Part shown: positions 44,597-53,840 of the stretch, piece after piece
Numbering within the stretch: position 1 is the stretch's first letter
Layout: the number at the start of each line of letters is the position of its first letter
Assembly (NCBI RefSeq): GCF_000765665.2
Contig: NZ_JROZ02000001.1
Location: forward strand, 248,001 to 312,000
DNA: 64,000 nt
Direction of reading: 5' to 3'
Source: Helicobacter sp. MIT 05-5293
GTDB taxonomy: Bacteria > Campylobacterota > Campylobacteria > Campylobacterales > Helicobacteraceae
Notes under the pieces: model-generated
What the model was told of the DNA's origin: nothing
Seen by the model: the letters and a program-made list of their open reading frames with translations, nothing else
Databases searched by the model: none
Program-made: the position numbers and the translations under genes

Positions 44597-45214
44597 TTAT
44601 GCACTCAAATGTTTAATCCAAAATTGCACATTTGTTTGTTCATCATGAAGATTTGTAGGAATCCCATGACCGGGATAAATGATTTTGTTTGGATTGTTGG
44701 GTATTGCTTGAAAACGTATCAGAGAATCAAGCATATCTTGAGTGCTTGAATAGGGAAAATCACTGCGCCCAATAGAACGATGGAAGATAAAATCCCCGCT
44801 AAAAAAATTGTCTTGAATCTCAACCATAGAGCAGCCCGGCGTATGTCCGGGAAAATGATAGAATCTTACCTTGACACCTTCAAAATCCATATCTTGAATT
44901 GTTTTATCGCATTCGACCATGATGTCAGCCTTGCTAGGTAATACTCCTGTGCCAAAGCAATCAGATTCTAACATAAAACAATCAAGTTTAGGACATACGA
45001 GAGGTGTGTGAGGAAAATATTCTTTTAAAGCGGCATTACTCCATATATGATCAAAATGCCCGTGTGTGTTGAGGATTGCAAGAGGATGAGGAGCGTTTTG
45101 GATTACCCATTGTGTCGCTCCCATTCCTGCATCAATGATAATTTCCCCTTGGGGAAATTTGCAAATATAACAATTTGTTTGATATTCGCCAAAAGCTTGA
45201 GATAAAATTTCCAC
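44597..45214 (-). CDS. Metallo-beta-lactamase-fold hydrolase (glyoxalase II-like)
   Basis: About 205 residues. Metal motif THGHFDH near residue 60, later FPGHTPGC and FSGDFIFHRSIGR, and YPGHGIPT, the standard MBL set binding two metals. Related proteins hydrolyse glutathione-type thioesters; the substrate is unknown. The frame is open to 45340 inside rpsI, but GTG at 45214, clear of rpsI, gives the family-typical VEILSQAFGEYQTNCYI. It precedes motA as in H. pylori. Confidence 0.85.
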   Translation of the reverse strand: MEILSQAFGEYQTNCYICKFPQGEIIIDAGMGATQWVIQNAPHPLAILNTHGHFDHIWSNAALKEYFPHTPLVCPKLDCFMLESDCFGTGVLPSKADIMVECDKTIQDMDFEGVKVRFYHFPGHTPGCSMVEIQDNFFSGDFIFHRSIGRSDFPYSSTQDMLDSLIRFQAIPNNPNKIIYPGHGIPTNLHDEQTNVQFWIKHLSA

Positions 45215-45221
45215 GAGAATC

Positions 45222-45611
45222 TTATCTTTTTGAGAATTGTGGGCTTCGGCGAGCTTTGCGCTTACCATATTTTTTACGTTCAACAACTCTTGAATCTCGA
45301 GTAAGGAGACCTTTTGGCTTGAGAATTGCTCTAAAGGCAATATCGTAGTTATTTAACGCTTTAGAAATACCATGTCGCAATGCTTCAGCTTGTGCAGAAT
45401 AACCTCCACCAAAAGTTACGGCATTAATATCAACTGATTTTTCTTGTTTTGTAAGAATCAAAGGTTGCATAACTTTCATTTTAATTGCTTCGTGCCCACC
45501 AAGCCATTCATTAAGGCTTTGCCCGTTAATAGTGAGTTTGCCACTGCCATTATTGAGCCAAACTTTTGCGATTGCTGTTTTTCTTTTTCCTGTTGCATAA
45601 ACTTTTGCCAT
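45222..45611 (-). CDS. rpsI: 30S ribosomal protein S9
   Basis: 129 residues: [18 protein letters not shown] at the start, [19 protein letters not shown], and the C-terminal [20 protein letters not shown] tail, which reaches the P-site tRNA. It lies 10 bases after rplM, the usual bacterial pair. Confidence 0.97.
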   Translation of the reverse strand: MAKVYATGKRKTAIAKVWLNNGSGKLTINGQSLNEWLGGHEAIKMKVMQPLILTKQEKSVDINAVTFGGGYSAQAEALRHGISKALNNYDIAFRAILKPKGLLTRDSRVVERKKYGKRKARRSPQFSKR

Positions 45612-45621
45612 ACTTTATCCC

Positions 45622-46050
45622 TTATTTTGAACTTTTGGAGACTTGCGCACTATGAGGATGTTCGCTGCCTCTATATACTTTGAGTTTTTTAAGCATTGCT
45701 CGACCAAGTTTGTTCTTAGGTAACATACCTCGCACTGCAAGGTGATAGAGTTTTTCGGGATTCTTATCAAGCATTTCTTGCAATGTTTTGCTTTTGGTGC
45801 TACCAAAATATCCTGAATGCGTAAAGTATTCTTTATCTTGAAGTTTCATACCTGAAAACTTGACTTCAGCAGCGTTAATCACTACGACAAAATCACCACA
45901 ATCAATATGAGGGGTGAAACAAGGTTTATGTTTGCCACGCAAAAGTGTAGCAATTTGGGCAATCAAGCGACCAAAAGTTTGACCTTTTGCATCTAGCACA
46001 ACCCATTGGCGATTAATATCGCTTTCTGTGGCTATTTTTGTTAATTCCAT
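45622..46050 (-). CDS. rplM: 50S ribosomal protein L13
   Basis: 142 residues: RQWVVLDAKGQTFGRLIAQIA, DCGDFVVVINAAEVKFSG and AVRGMLPKNKLGRAMLKKL. Early 23S rRNA binder. ATG with AAGGAAAAACA upstream. First gene of rplM-rpsI. Confidence 0.97.
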   Translation of the reverse strand: MELTKIATESDINRQWVVLDAKGQTFGRLIAQIATLLRGKHKPCFTPHIDCGDFVVVINAAEVKFSGMKLQDKEYFTHSGYFGSTKSKTLQEMLDKNPEKLYHLAVRGMLPKNKLGRAMLKKLKVYRGSEHPHSAQVSKSSK

Positions 46051-46154
46051 TGTTTTTCCTTACGAATTTAAAAGTTGATACAAAGATGCAGATTCTAAAT
46101 CAATTTATCTTAAATATCCATTAAGTTAAGTAAATTTTAATATTAATACAGAAT

Positions 46155-47999
46155 CTAGCCTAAAATTTGAAATTTTTCTAAAAATGCTTGATCAATATCT
46201 TTTAATAGCCCCTTTTCTTGTAACGATTCAATCACTGCTGGGGTGCAGTTCGTTTCTTTAGGCCATTCTCGTAAATGTCCATCGCATTGGTTTTTATCAG
46301 TCGCGTCAATAAAAATGAGATTCTGTATAATGACTATATCACGCTTAGCATCAATGTGATTGACAATGCGCCAAGTGAGCATATAAGGGTTTGATAAGTC
46401 ATTTTTATCAGAATCAACCAAGATGATAATGCTCATTGCGTTTTGCACAGAATCAAATTTATTAGGATTAGCACGAATGTAGGTAGTGAGACTATCTTGT
46501 TTTTCTACGGCAATAATGCTTATAGGATTAGATGTGTGTGCAAAGTATTGTTTGAGGGCTTTAGCTTGAGGCATGCAGGGGGCAAAAAGTTCCCATAGTT
46601 TTTTATCATCATAATGAATAAAATCAAGCTTTTGCATAGGTGTGATTGCTTCAACGCCTAGTTTGCCTCCTGTGCCATAATGTGGGCTTGAATGATCAAG
46701 CGCATCGCAAATGCCTTCTGTGATGAGAAGAGATTGAGGAGAAAATCGTTCAAGAATATAATTGCCCAATGCCTCGTAATCAGCTAAATCTGGCGCATCT
46801 TCACCCACAAAGATAGCATGTTTGACAAAGCTCATTTGTCCCACACCCCAAAAATTGTGCATAATTTGTTTGCTGTGTGAGGGATAATCAGACTTAACTT
46901 TAGCAAAAATAAGGTTATGAAATACGCCATTTTCAGGCATATGATAATCCATTAACCCATGTGCCGTCATTTTTAAGAGTGGCAAAAACACGCGTTCTGT
47001 CAAATATCCCATATATTTGTCTTCTAAAGGTGGTTTTCCAACAACGGTGGCAGGATAAATAGGCTTTTTACGCATTGTAATAGCACTCACTTCAAGCACC
47101 GGATAAGGTTCAATAGGCGTATAGAATCCTGTATGATCTCCAAAAGGTCCTTCATCATGCATTTGACTAGGATCTACCCAACCTTCAATCACAATATCGA
47201 CATCACTGGGCACATAAAGAGGATTGGTGATACAACGCGAAAGTTTGGGTCTTTTGCCGCGTATGAATCCATAAAGCATCAGCTCGAAAATACCCATTGG
47301 CAACGGAGCTTGCCCACACCAAATATATAAAGGGTCTCCACCCAACGCAATGCTTACAGGCATCTTTTTCCCGGCTTTTTTGTATTTGAGGAAGAAATGT
47401 TGTGAATCTTTATGTATTTGCCAATGCAAACCTAAATGATTGCGGTCATAAACTTGTAAGCGATACATTCCTAGATTCTTTTTTTTGCCATTGAGGCTTT
47501 GTGTATAGACTTGCCCCATTGTGATAAATGCTCCCCCATCATGCTCCCAAGTCGTGAGTATGGGTAGATCAAAAAGATTAATCTGTGAATCTTGCAAGAT
47601 AACTTCTTGACAAGCCCCTCTTTTTTTTATGTATTTGGGAAAAATATGACGCAAAGCAAGCACATCTTTGAATTTTTGATAAGCATCTTTGAGATTTTTT
47701 GGGGGAGTAAAACGCAAAAGATTCTCTATGCGCTTTGTGATATGAGGGATAGGCTGTGTGAGCAAAAGATTTAATCTCGAATAAGAGCCAAATACATTCA
47801 TTAAAACAGGTGTATCAAATGTTTGATTGCGTTTTGCACAAATAGGGCGAGTGAATAAAAGAGCTTTGCTGTGAGGCTTCTTGACTTCTAAATAAGCAAG
47901 GTGAGGAATTTGTAAATCAATATCTAAAGGCTCATCAATAATAGTAATTTCATCGTATTCTTTGAGGTATTCAATCAGTGAGTGAGAATCAAAATTCAT
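46155..47999 (-). CDS. UbiD-family decarboxylase (menaquinone/ubiquinone-type)
   Basis: 614 residues, prenylated-FMN-dependent decarboxylase family. Seen: WEHDGGAFITMGQVYT near residue 160, MYRLQVYDRNHLGLHWQIHKD near 185, EGPFGDHTGFYTP near 295, the E-D-H type catalytic region, and a helix-rich end. In menaquinone-dependent Campylobacterota such proteins are proposed for the futalosine route or related aromatic decarboxylation; the substrate is not proven. Single gene; ATG at 47999. Confidence 0.88.
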   Translation of the reverse strand: MNFDSHSLIEYLKEYDEITIIDEPLDIDLQIPHLAYLEVKKPHSKALLFTRPICAKRNQTFDTPVLMNVFGSYSRLNLLLTQPIPHITKRIENLLRFTPPKNLKDAYQKFKDVLALRHIFPKYIKKRGACQEVILQDSQINLFDLPILTTWEHDGGAFITMGQVYTQSLNGKKKNLGMYRLQVYDRNHLGLHWQIHKDSQHFFLKYKKAGKKMPVSIALGGDPLYIWCGQAPLPMGIFELMLYGFIRGKRPKLSRCITNPLYVPSDVDIVIEGWVDPSQMHDEGPFGDHTGFYTPIEPYPVLEVSAITMRKKPIYPATVVGKPPLEDKYMGYLTERVFLPLLKMTAHGLMDYHMPENGVFHNLIFAKVKSDYPSHSKQIMHNFWGVGQMSFVKHAIFVGEDAPDLADYEALGNYILERFSPQSLLITEGICDALDHSSPHYGTGGKLGVEAITPMQKLDFIHYDDKKLWELFAPCMPQAKALKQYFAHTSNPISIIAVEKQDSLTTYIRANPNKFDSVQNAMSIIILVDSDKNDLSNPYMLTWRIVNHIDAKRDIVIIQNLIFIDATDKNQCDGHLREWPKETNCTPAVIESLQEKGLLKDIDQAFLEKFQILG

Positions 48000-48035
48000 T
48001 TAATCTCCAAAATATAACTATAGACTAATAGACAA

Positions 48036-48074
48036 AAACACAGAATCTGCGTGGCTCGCTCTGATTCTGTGTTT
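48036..48074 (-). terminator. Rho-independent terminator of the small outer-membrane protein gene
   Basis: Perfect 12-bp inverted repeat AAACACAGAATC (48036-48047) / GATTCTGTGTTT (48063-48074). On the minus strand the stem is followed by TTTTT, downstream of the gene ending at 48100. Confidence 0.82.
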
Positions 48075-48099
48075 CAAGATTCTAAAAATTAAAGAAATT

Positions 48100-48609
48100 T
48101 TAGAAATGTAAAGCTACAAGTCCTTGAATGCTGTGCATTGTTTGGCTTTGAGATGTAGCGTCATAGTCGGGAGCTTGATAAGTATAAAGCACACCAAGAG
48201 AAACAGGAATAAAGTTGATTTTAAGTTTTAAACCAACATTATAAGCCATAGTGTCTTTAAAATATTTGTTAAAGCTTGAATAATTCACACCAATATAAGG
48301 TGTTAGTCGTGCAACGAAAAGCCCGATGTTATATCCCACAGACAAACCATATTGGGTGTTTGAATAGTTGCTATTCCATTTGTTGTAATCGTATTTGACT
48401 TGAGGAGCTACGACAACATTAAATGCTCCCAACCATACTCTTGCAAAACCACCATAGTTTGTCGCATCATCACCCGTATCTTTTAGCTTTGTCATACCGC
48501 CAGCAAAACCAATTTCTGGGCTGACCTCAAGTCCTGCAACACTCATCGCATTAACTGAACTGATTCCGAAAACTGCACTCATAAGCATCATTAGTAGATA
48601 TTTTTTCAT
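48100..48609 (-). CDS. Small outer-membrane beta-barrel protein
   Basis: 169 residues with signal peptide MKKYLLMMLMSAVFGISSVNA. The mature part alternates polar and apolar residues, with aromatic girdles and a terminal phenylalanine (LVALHF), as expected for a barrel of about eight strands. No specific family recognised. Strong terminator downstream. Ligand or function unknown. Confidence 0.75.
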   Translation of the reverse strand: MKKYLLMMLMSAVFGISSVNAMSVAGLEVSPEIGFAGGMTKLKDTGDDATNYGGFARVWLGAFNVVVAPQVKYDYNKWNSNYSNTQYGLSVGYNIGLFVARLTPYIGVNYSSFNKYFKDTMAYNVGLKLKINFIPVSLGVLYTYQAPDYDATSQSQTMHSIQGLVALHF

Positions 48610-48827
48610 AAAGCAAACTCCTTAACATTTGATGAAACTGAGCGGTGATTATAACTAAAAATTTGCGAAATTGCAAAATAACCTAATATTGTGAAACAAT
48701 TTTACAAAATAGCATTTTATGTCTCTAAAAGTAAGCGGTTTGATTTGCATTCAGAAGGGTAATTTGGATAGAATCTAAAATGATACACAAAGTGCTGACA
48801 CTTAAACTATAAGGTAAAGGGGACAGA

Positions 48828-50921
48828 ATGACAATCAATGATTCAAGAATGTATTTTAATCGTGAAATTTCATGGTTAAAGTTTAACACACGCGTGCTTA
48901 ATGAGGCAAAAAACACTAATATTCCACTTTTGGAGCGTTTGAAATTCATCGCCATTTATGGAACAAATCTTGATGAATTTTATATGATTCGTGTAGCAGG
49001 GTTAAAACGACTTTATGCAAGCGGTATTACAGAAGTGGGTGCTGATAAACTTACTCCTTTGCAACAGCTTAAATATATTCGCGAACATTTAGACAAAGAA
49101 AAACAAACCCTTGAGGCGATTTTTAATGAAATTAAAACCGGACTTGCTAAGGAGGGTATGTTTATCAAGCAAGTAAGTGATTTGAATGCCCAACAAAAAA
49201 AGCATCTAAGAGAATATTTTTTAAATTACCTTTATCCTGTTATCGTGCCTGTTGTAGTAGATTCTACACACCCATTTCCGCATTTAAATAATCTAAGCTT
49301 TGCGATTGCGCTTAAACTTAAAAACACACAAGACGGAGGCGTTAAATTTGCAATGGTGAGAATCTCGCGAATGTTGCCACGATTTGTAGAGGTAGAAAGT
49401 GGTGTGTTTGTCCCGGTAGAATGTGTTGTGGGCGAATTTGCTAATGAGCTTTTTAGTGGGTTTGAGATTATCAGTTATGTCCCTTTCAGAATCACTAGAA
49501 ATGCGGACATAGAAATCGAGGAAGAGGAAGCTGATGATTTTATCGAAATTATGAGTGAAGGATTAAAAACTCGTAGAAAGGGAGAGATTGTCCGACTCGA
49601 GATAGGGCAAAGCAAGGATAATAGTTTTTTGAATGCTATTAATACCTATTTAAATGTTGATTCTAAAGATATTTATATTTATACGATGCCATTAAATTTA
49701 AGTGGTTTGTGGGAATTGGTAGGCAGTAAGGCTCATGCTCATTTGACTACACCGCCTTTTAATCCTAAGACACTTCCCCCTCTCCATGATGCTGTGGATT
49801 TATTTTCAACGATTGAAAACCATGATGTAATGTTGTTCCATCCTTATGAAAGTTTCGATCCAGTGGTGAATTTTATTCAAAATGCGGCTAAAGATCCCGA
49901 TGTGCTTTCGATACGAATGACGCTTTATCGTGTGGGAAAAAATTCACCTATTGTTAAGGCTTTAATTCAAGCAGCCGAAAATAACAAACAAGTTACAGCA
50001 TTGGTAGAATTAAAAGCGCGTTTTGATGAGGAAAATAATTTACATTGGGCGCATTCTTTAGAATCTGCGGGAGCACATGTTATTTACGGTGTGCCGGGGC
50101 TAAAGGTGCATGCTAAAATCGCGCTTGTGATTAAAAAGATAGGAAACACACTGAAAGAATATGTCCATCTTAGCACAGGGAATTACAATCCTAGCACAGC
50201 TAAAATTTATACAGATGTTTCTTTGCTGACTTCTAATCATGATTTTGCCAAAGATGCGATTAAGTTGTTTCATAGTCTTTCTACGGGTTCATCGTATCGC
50301 ACTAAGCTTGATAGCCTTTATATTGCACCTACACAAATTAAGCTTAAAATCCTTGAATTGATTGATAATGAGACAAAAATGGGAGCTGAAGGGCGAATCA
50401 TCATGAAAGCCAATGCGTTTGTTGATATTGATGTGATTAAGGCTTTATATAAAGCATCGACTGCAGGCGTGAAGATTGATTTGATTGTGCGAGGTGTGTG
50501 CTGTTTGAGACCGGGTGTCAAAGGCGTGAGTGAAAATATCCGAGTGTTTTCAATCGTTGGCAAATATCTTGAACATGCTAGAATCTATCATTTTAAGCAC
50601 GATAAAATCGGTATCTATTTCGCTTCAGCAGACATTATGCCTAGAAATTTGGAGCGGCGTGTGGAGATTCTCACACCGAGTTTGAATGCCCAAATGAGCC
50701 AACGACTAATGGATATTTTACAAATGCAATTAAAAGACAATGTGCAAATGTATGAGCTTCATAGTAATGGTGAATATCAAAAGGTCGCATCTAAAGAAAA
50801 GGCTTTTAGCTCACAAATTGCCTATGAAGACTATGTCAATGGTATTTATAGTGATTCTGTAGAAAATGAAGAGGCTATCAAGGCAAAAAAACTTGCTAAA
50901 AGAATGTTGAGAGAGAGCTAA
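48828..50921 (+). CDS. ppk: Polyphosphate kinase 1
   Basis: 697 residues. It makes polyphosphate from ATP. N-terminal domain (YFNREISWLKFNTRVLNEA), head domain, then the PLD-like catalytic halves: autophosphorylated His in GVPGLKVHAKIALV near residue 430, HLSTGNYNPSTAKIYTDVSL, and later VRGVCCLRPG and RRVEILTP. ATG with AAAGGGGAC upstream. Followed by a strong terminator. Confidence 0.95.
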   Translation: MTINDSRMYFNREISWLKFNTRVLNEAKNTNIPLLERLKFIAIYGTNLDEFYMIRVAGLKRLYASGITEVGADKLTPLQQLKYIREHLDKEKQTLEAIFNEIKTGLAKEGMFIKQVSDLNAQQKKHLREYFLNYLYPVIVPVVVDSTHPFPHLNNLSFAIALKLKNTQDGGVKFAMVRISRMLPRFVEVESGVFVPVECVVGEFANELFSGFEIISYVPFRITRNADIEIEEEEADDFIEIMSEGLKTRRKGEIVRLEIGQSKDNSFLNAINTYLNVDSKDIYIYTMPLNLSGLWELVGSKAHAHLTTPPFNPKTLPPLHDAVDLFSTIENHDVMLFHPYESFDPVVNFIQNAAKDPDVLSIRMTLYRVGKNSPIVKALIQAAENNKQVTALVELKARFDEENNLHWAHSLESAGAHVIYGVPGLKVHAKIALVIKKIGNTLKEYVHLSTGNYNPSTAKIYTDVSLLTSNHDFAKDAIKLFHSLSTGSSYRTKLDSLYIAPTQIKLKILELIDNETKMGAEGRIIMKANAFVDIDVIKALYKASTAGVKIDLIVRGVCCLRPGVKGVSENIRVFSIVGKYLEHARIYHFKHDKIGIYFASADIMPRNLERRVEILTPSLNAQMSQRLMDILQMQLKDNVQMYELHSNGEYQKVASKEKAFSSQIAYEDYVNGIYSDSVENEEAIKAKKLAKRMLRES

Positions 50922-50928
50922 GAAAGTC

Positions 50929-50952
50929 TTAAGGCAATGATTATTGCCTTAA
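50929..50952. terminator. Bidirectional terminator between ppk and the outer-membrane gene pair
   Basis: Perfect 10-bp stem TTAAGGCAAT (50929-50938) / ATTGCCTTAA (50943-50952) with a GATT loop between convergent genes. Confidence 0.72.
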
Positions 50953-50956
50953 AGGA

Positions 50957-51784
50957 TTAAAACCCAAAACTAAATTGCAGACGCACTATGTGGCTGCTAT
51001 TTTTGGGTTCATAAATCGCCACACTATCACCTGTTACTATGCTTTGTGTTCTCATAGGATTTGCCGCACCAATATTCCAATACTCATAGACAAGATACAC
51101 ACCTCTTCGATTAGAATCTTTTAGATAAGTTGCTCCTAGCAAAGCATTAATCCCAAAGCCATTTTTTTGAATTGTATGATAATCATCAGTAAATCCGTAA
51201 TTAGACGCGGCTGTAAAGTGATTCCCTAATATAAAATAACGATAGCCAAGCAAGAAATTTAATGCCATAGATTTTTGAGCAGGAAGTCTGACTTCACCTT
51301 CAAGCTCTAGGGGGACATACAAATAACCTTGCAATCGATTGGCTGACATAAATTCATTGCGATTGAGAAAATAACCTATACCACTTTGAAAATAGAGTTT
51401 TGCATTATCTTGATGAAAAGGCTTGAGAAGATCATATCCTGCTTTTAAATCAATATTCCCTGTGAAAACACCATCTAGATTTTGGACAGCCTCTCCATTA
51501 CGATCGGAATTATCCGTATCAAGAATGCTTCCTGTATAAATACCTAGACCATAACTTGCTTCCAAAATCCCTTCTAGTTTGACACCTCTTGTCGCATAGC
51601 CAAGATTTCCTACAAAACTTAAACGAGCAGTATTGATACTCATTATAAAACCCCCATTTTCATCTTGTTCGGAGTAGTTATACCAACCGATGGAGACACC
51701 TAAGGATTTGTAAAAATTCTCTTTAAACACATCATTTCCCCAAAGCCATAATGGCAATAAGCTTATCATAAAAATTTTGCGCAT
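50957..51784 (-). CDS. Outer-membrane beta-barrel protein, second of a tandem pair
   Basis: 275 residues: signal peptide MRKIFMISLLPLWLWG, alternating strands with aromatic residues (SIGWYNYSEQDENGG, LLGYRYFILGNHF, GVYLVYEYWNIGAAN) and a C-terminal LQFSFGF. It lies 9 bases after its similar upstream gene and ends with the same FGF motif, so the two are probably paralogues and co-transcribed. Ligand unknown. Confidence 0.78.
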   Translation of the reverse strand: MRKIFMISLLPLWLWGNDVFKENFYKSLGVSIGWYNYSEQDENGGFIMSINTARLSFVGNLGYATRGVKLEGILEASYGLGIYTGSILDTDNSDRNGEAVQNLDGVFTGNIDLKAGYDLLKPFHQDNAKLYFQSGIGYFLNRNEFMSANRLQGYLYVPLELEGEVRLPAQKSMALNFLLGYRYFILGNHFTAASNYGFTDDYHTIQKNGFGINALLGATYLKDSNRRGVYLVYEYWNIGAANPMRTQSIVTGDSVAIYEPKNSSHIVRLQFSFGF

Positions 51785-51793
51785 ATTTCCTCC

Positions 51794-52618
51794 TTAGAAT
51801 CCAAACCCAAATCGCATACCTATATAAGCTGTATGACTTTTAGGGTAATACACTTCGTTTGATACGTCAGGTTTTGCACCGGGCATACTAGTGTCAGCTA
51901 TGGTGGTGATCGTAGTTTTTTGGGAGGCATTAAGGTTTGCATACCGAAATATTATCGTTGCAAAGAAAAAATATTTTTGTGAGAGTTGATAGGTAAAGCC
52001 TATATTTGCTCTAAGTGCATACCCTCCATTGATAGGGAGTTGTTTTGTCTCTTGTATTTCACCTAGAATCCCAATAGCACTTTGCAGTTGCAAATCATAG
52101 CTTGCAAGGTATTCTAAACCCCATTTACCTTTGATAAGATTGCCTTTAATTTCCAAAGGAAGATAGGTGTTGACAACTATTGCCGTAATGGGAATATCAA
52201 CAGCACCTATAGCAAAGTTATTAATGACTAGACCCGTCCCTAGATACAGGGGATGATCTTTTGGGCTTGAGATGAGATTATACCCAATTGTTATAGTCAT
52301 ATCACTTACGATATTTCCCCCACCTTTGGGAGTAGGGAGATCAGTAAATGATTGGATACCAACCAAAGGGAGTCCATTTGATAGTTTGTTGGGGCTTGAA
52401 CCTATCTGAACATCATAACCAAGCTCCATTTGATTGGTAAAAGTGTATCCGCCGTCTATATACAATGAAGCAAATACGCTTTGTGAGCGAGATTGTCCAG
52501 CTTGATGCACCAAATCCGCAATGCCGATGCCTGCGCGCCCAAACCACCCATGCTTTAGAGTATCATTGCCATAGAGTGTGATCATGCAAAGGCTTAGGAA
52601 TATCAGAATCTTCTTCAT
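51794..52618 (-). CDS. Outer-membrane beta-barrel protein, first of a tandem pair
   Basis: 274 residues: signal peptide MKKILIFLSLCMITLYG, glycine- and aromatic-rich strands (GWFGRAGIGIADL, LYIDGGYTFTNQMELGYDV) and C-terminal IGMRFGFGF. Very similar size and architecture to the next gene. Two TATAAT boxes on the minus strand lie upstream (52670-52675 and 52684-52689). The ATG has AGGGG upstream. Function unknown; Helicobacter outer-membrane family membership is likely but not exact. Confidence 0.78.
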   Translation of the reverse strand: MKKILIFLSLCMITLYGNDTLKHGWFGRAGIGIADLVHQAGQSRSQSVFASLYIDGGYTFTNQMELGYDVQIGSSPNKLSNGLPLVGIQSFTDLPTPKGGGNIVSDMTITIGYNLISSPKDHPLYLGTGLVINNFAIGAVDIPITAIVVNTYLPLEIKGNLIKGKWGLEYLASYDLQLQSAIGILGEIQETKQLPINGGYALRANIGFTYQLSQKYFFFATIIFRYANLNASQKTTITTIADTSMPGAKPDVSNEVYYPKSHTAYIGMRFGFGF

Positions 52619-52669
52619 ACCCCACCCCTTTTTTTACAGATTCTAAAGATTTTTTATTGAGATATTTTC

Positions 52670-52689
52670 ATTATAAAGTATGAATTATA
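52670..52689 (-). promoter_or_regulatory. Candidate -10 boxes of the outer-membrane protein pair
   Basis: Two TATAAT hexamers on the minus strand (52670-52675 and 52684-52689) about 52-66 bases before the ATG at 52618. Either could be the active -10. Confidence 0.45.
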
Positions 52690-52785
52690 TCTTAATTTTA
52701 AATAAATTTGAAATGGGCTTTAGGATAATTAAGACAGAGAACAAAGAAAATCTAAGTTTCAAAGAGGAAATTAAAGTTTTTTTGA

Positions 52786-52791
52786 TATAAT
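52786..52791 (+). promoter_or_regulatory. Extended -10 promoter of the secG-frr-thrS-infC-rpmI-rplT run
   Basis: TGA-TATAAT, an extended -10, about 94 bases before the secG ATG. No clear -35. Confidence 0.6.
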
Positions 52792-52884
52792 GGCGAGTTT
52801 CTCTTTGAGAATCTTAAATCTTTTAAAAATATTTAACTTCTCATTTTTTGGATAATTTAATGTTTAGGTCGGGAGCGTAATCTA

Positions 52885-53280
52885 ATGGGAATAACCACTA
52901 TTCTTTTTGTTGTGCAAATTATTTTAGCCGTGATGATAACAATTGTTGTGCTTTTGCAAAAAAGTTCAAGCATAGGGCTTGGTGCTTATAGTGGAAGTAA
53001 TGAATCTGTATTTGGCGCAAAGGGACCCGCAGGTTTTATGGCAAAATTTACTATGGCATTGGGTTTGATTGTTGTGTGTAATACTATTGCTTTAGGTTAT
53101 TTTTATAATCAAGCAAGCAGTAAAAGCGTTATCGATTCTGTTCAGTTGCCTCAATCGGATATTCCAAACGCTCCAGATTCTCCTTTAAGTGCAGGTAATA
53201 CAGAATCCGATGCAAGTGCATTTATTGTTGATGAGAATGCCGCCCCATCAGCCCCTATTTTTGATGCAGAAGGAAAATAA
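52885..53280 (+). CDS. secG: Protein translocase subunit SecG
   Basis: 131 residues with two transmembrane helices ([37 protein letters not shown]) around [21 protein letters not shown], the SecG core. The C-terminal tail is acidic and disordered. It pairs with SecYE to ease protein export. Its stop is one base before the frr ATG, so the two are coupled. Confidence 0.93.
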   Translation: MGITTILFVVQIILAVMITIVVLLQKSSSIGLGAYSGSNESVFGAKGPAGFMAKFTMALGLIVVCNTIALGYFYNQASSKSVIDSVQLPQSDIPNAPDSPLSAGNTESDASAFIVDENAAPSAPIFDAEGK

Positions 53281-53281
53281 G

Positions 53282-53839
53282 ATGCTTGCAGAAATTTATC
53301 AAAACGCTAAAACTCATATGGACAAAACAATAGAATCTTTGAGACGAGATTTTGGCACACTTCGCAGTGGTAAAGTCAGCGTAACGATTTTGGATAATAT
53401 ACGCGTGGATTACTATGGCACGCCCACACCTCTTAATCAAGTGGGTTCAGTAATCGCTCAAGATGCGACAACGATTGTTATCACGCCTTGGGAAAAACCT
53501 TTGATCAAAGAGATTGAAAAAAGCATTCAAGAGGCAAATATCGGTGTCAATCCTAACAGCGATAGTGAATGTATAAAATTATTTTTTCCTCCAATGACTC
53601 AAGAGCAACGCAAGGAAATTGCTAAGAATGCTAAGTCAATGGGTGAAAAGGCTAAAGTAGCGATTCGTAATATCCGACAAGAGGCAAACAATGCAATCAA
53701 AAAATTAGAAAAAGATAAATCAATCACAGAAGACGAAAGCAAAAAGGCTCATGATGAGATTCAAAAATACACTGATGAATATGTTAAAAAGTCCGATGAG
53801 ATGGTCAAACACAAAGAAGAAGAAGTGATGAAGGTATAA
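53282..53839 (+). CDS. frr: Ribosome recycling factor
   Basis: 185 residues: [36 protein letters not shown] is the family start; [23 protein letters not shown] and [14 protein letters not shown]-like helix follow. With EF-G it splits terminated ribosomes. The frame is open further upstream inside secG, but ATG at 53282 directly follows the secG stop and gives the conserved N-terminus. Confidence 0.97.
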   Translation: MLAEIYQNAKTHMDKTIESLRRDFGTLRSGKVSVTILDNIRVDYYGTPTPLNQVGSVIAQDATTIVITPWEKPLIKEIEKSIQEANIGVNPNSDSECIKLFFPPMTQEQRKEIAKNAKSMGEKAKVAIRNIRQEANNAIKKLEKDKSITEDESKKAHDEIQKYTDEYVKKSDEMVKHKEEEVMKV

Positions 53840-53840
53840 A

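Noticed and set aside
45215-45340. Longer N-terminus for the MBL-fold hydrolase
   Set aside because: It would run deep into rpsI on the same strand and adds residues not typical of the family; GTG at 45214 fits better.
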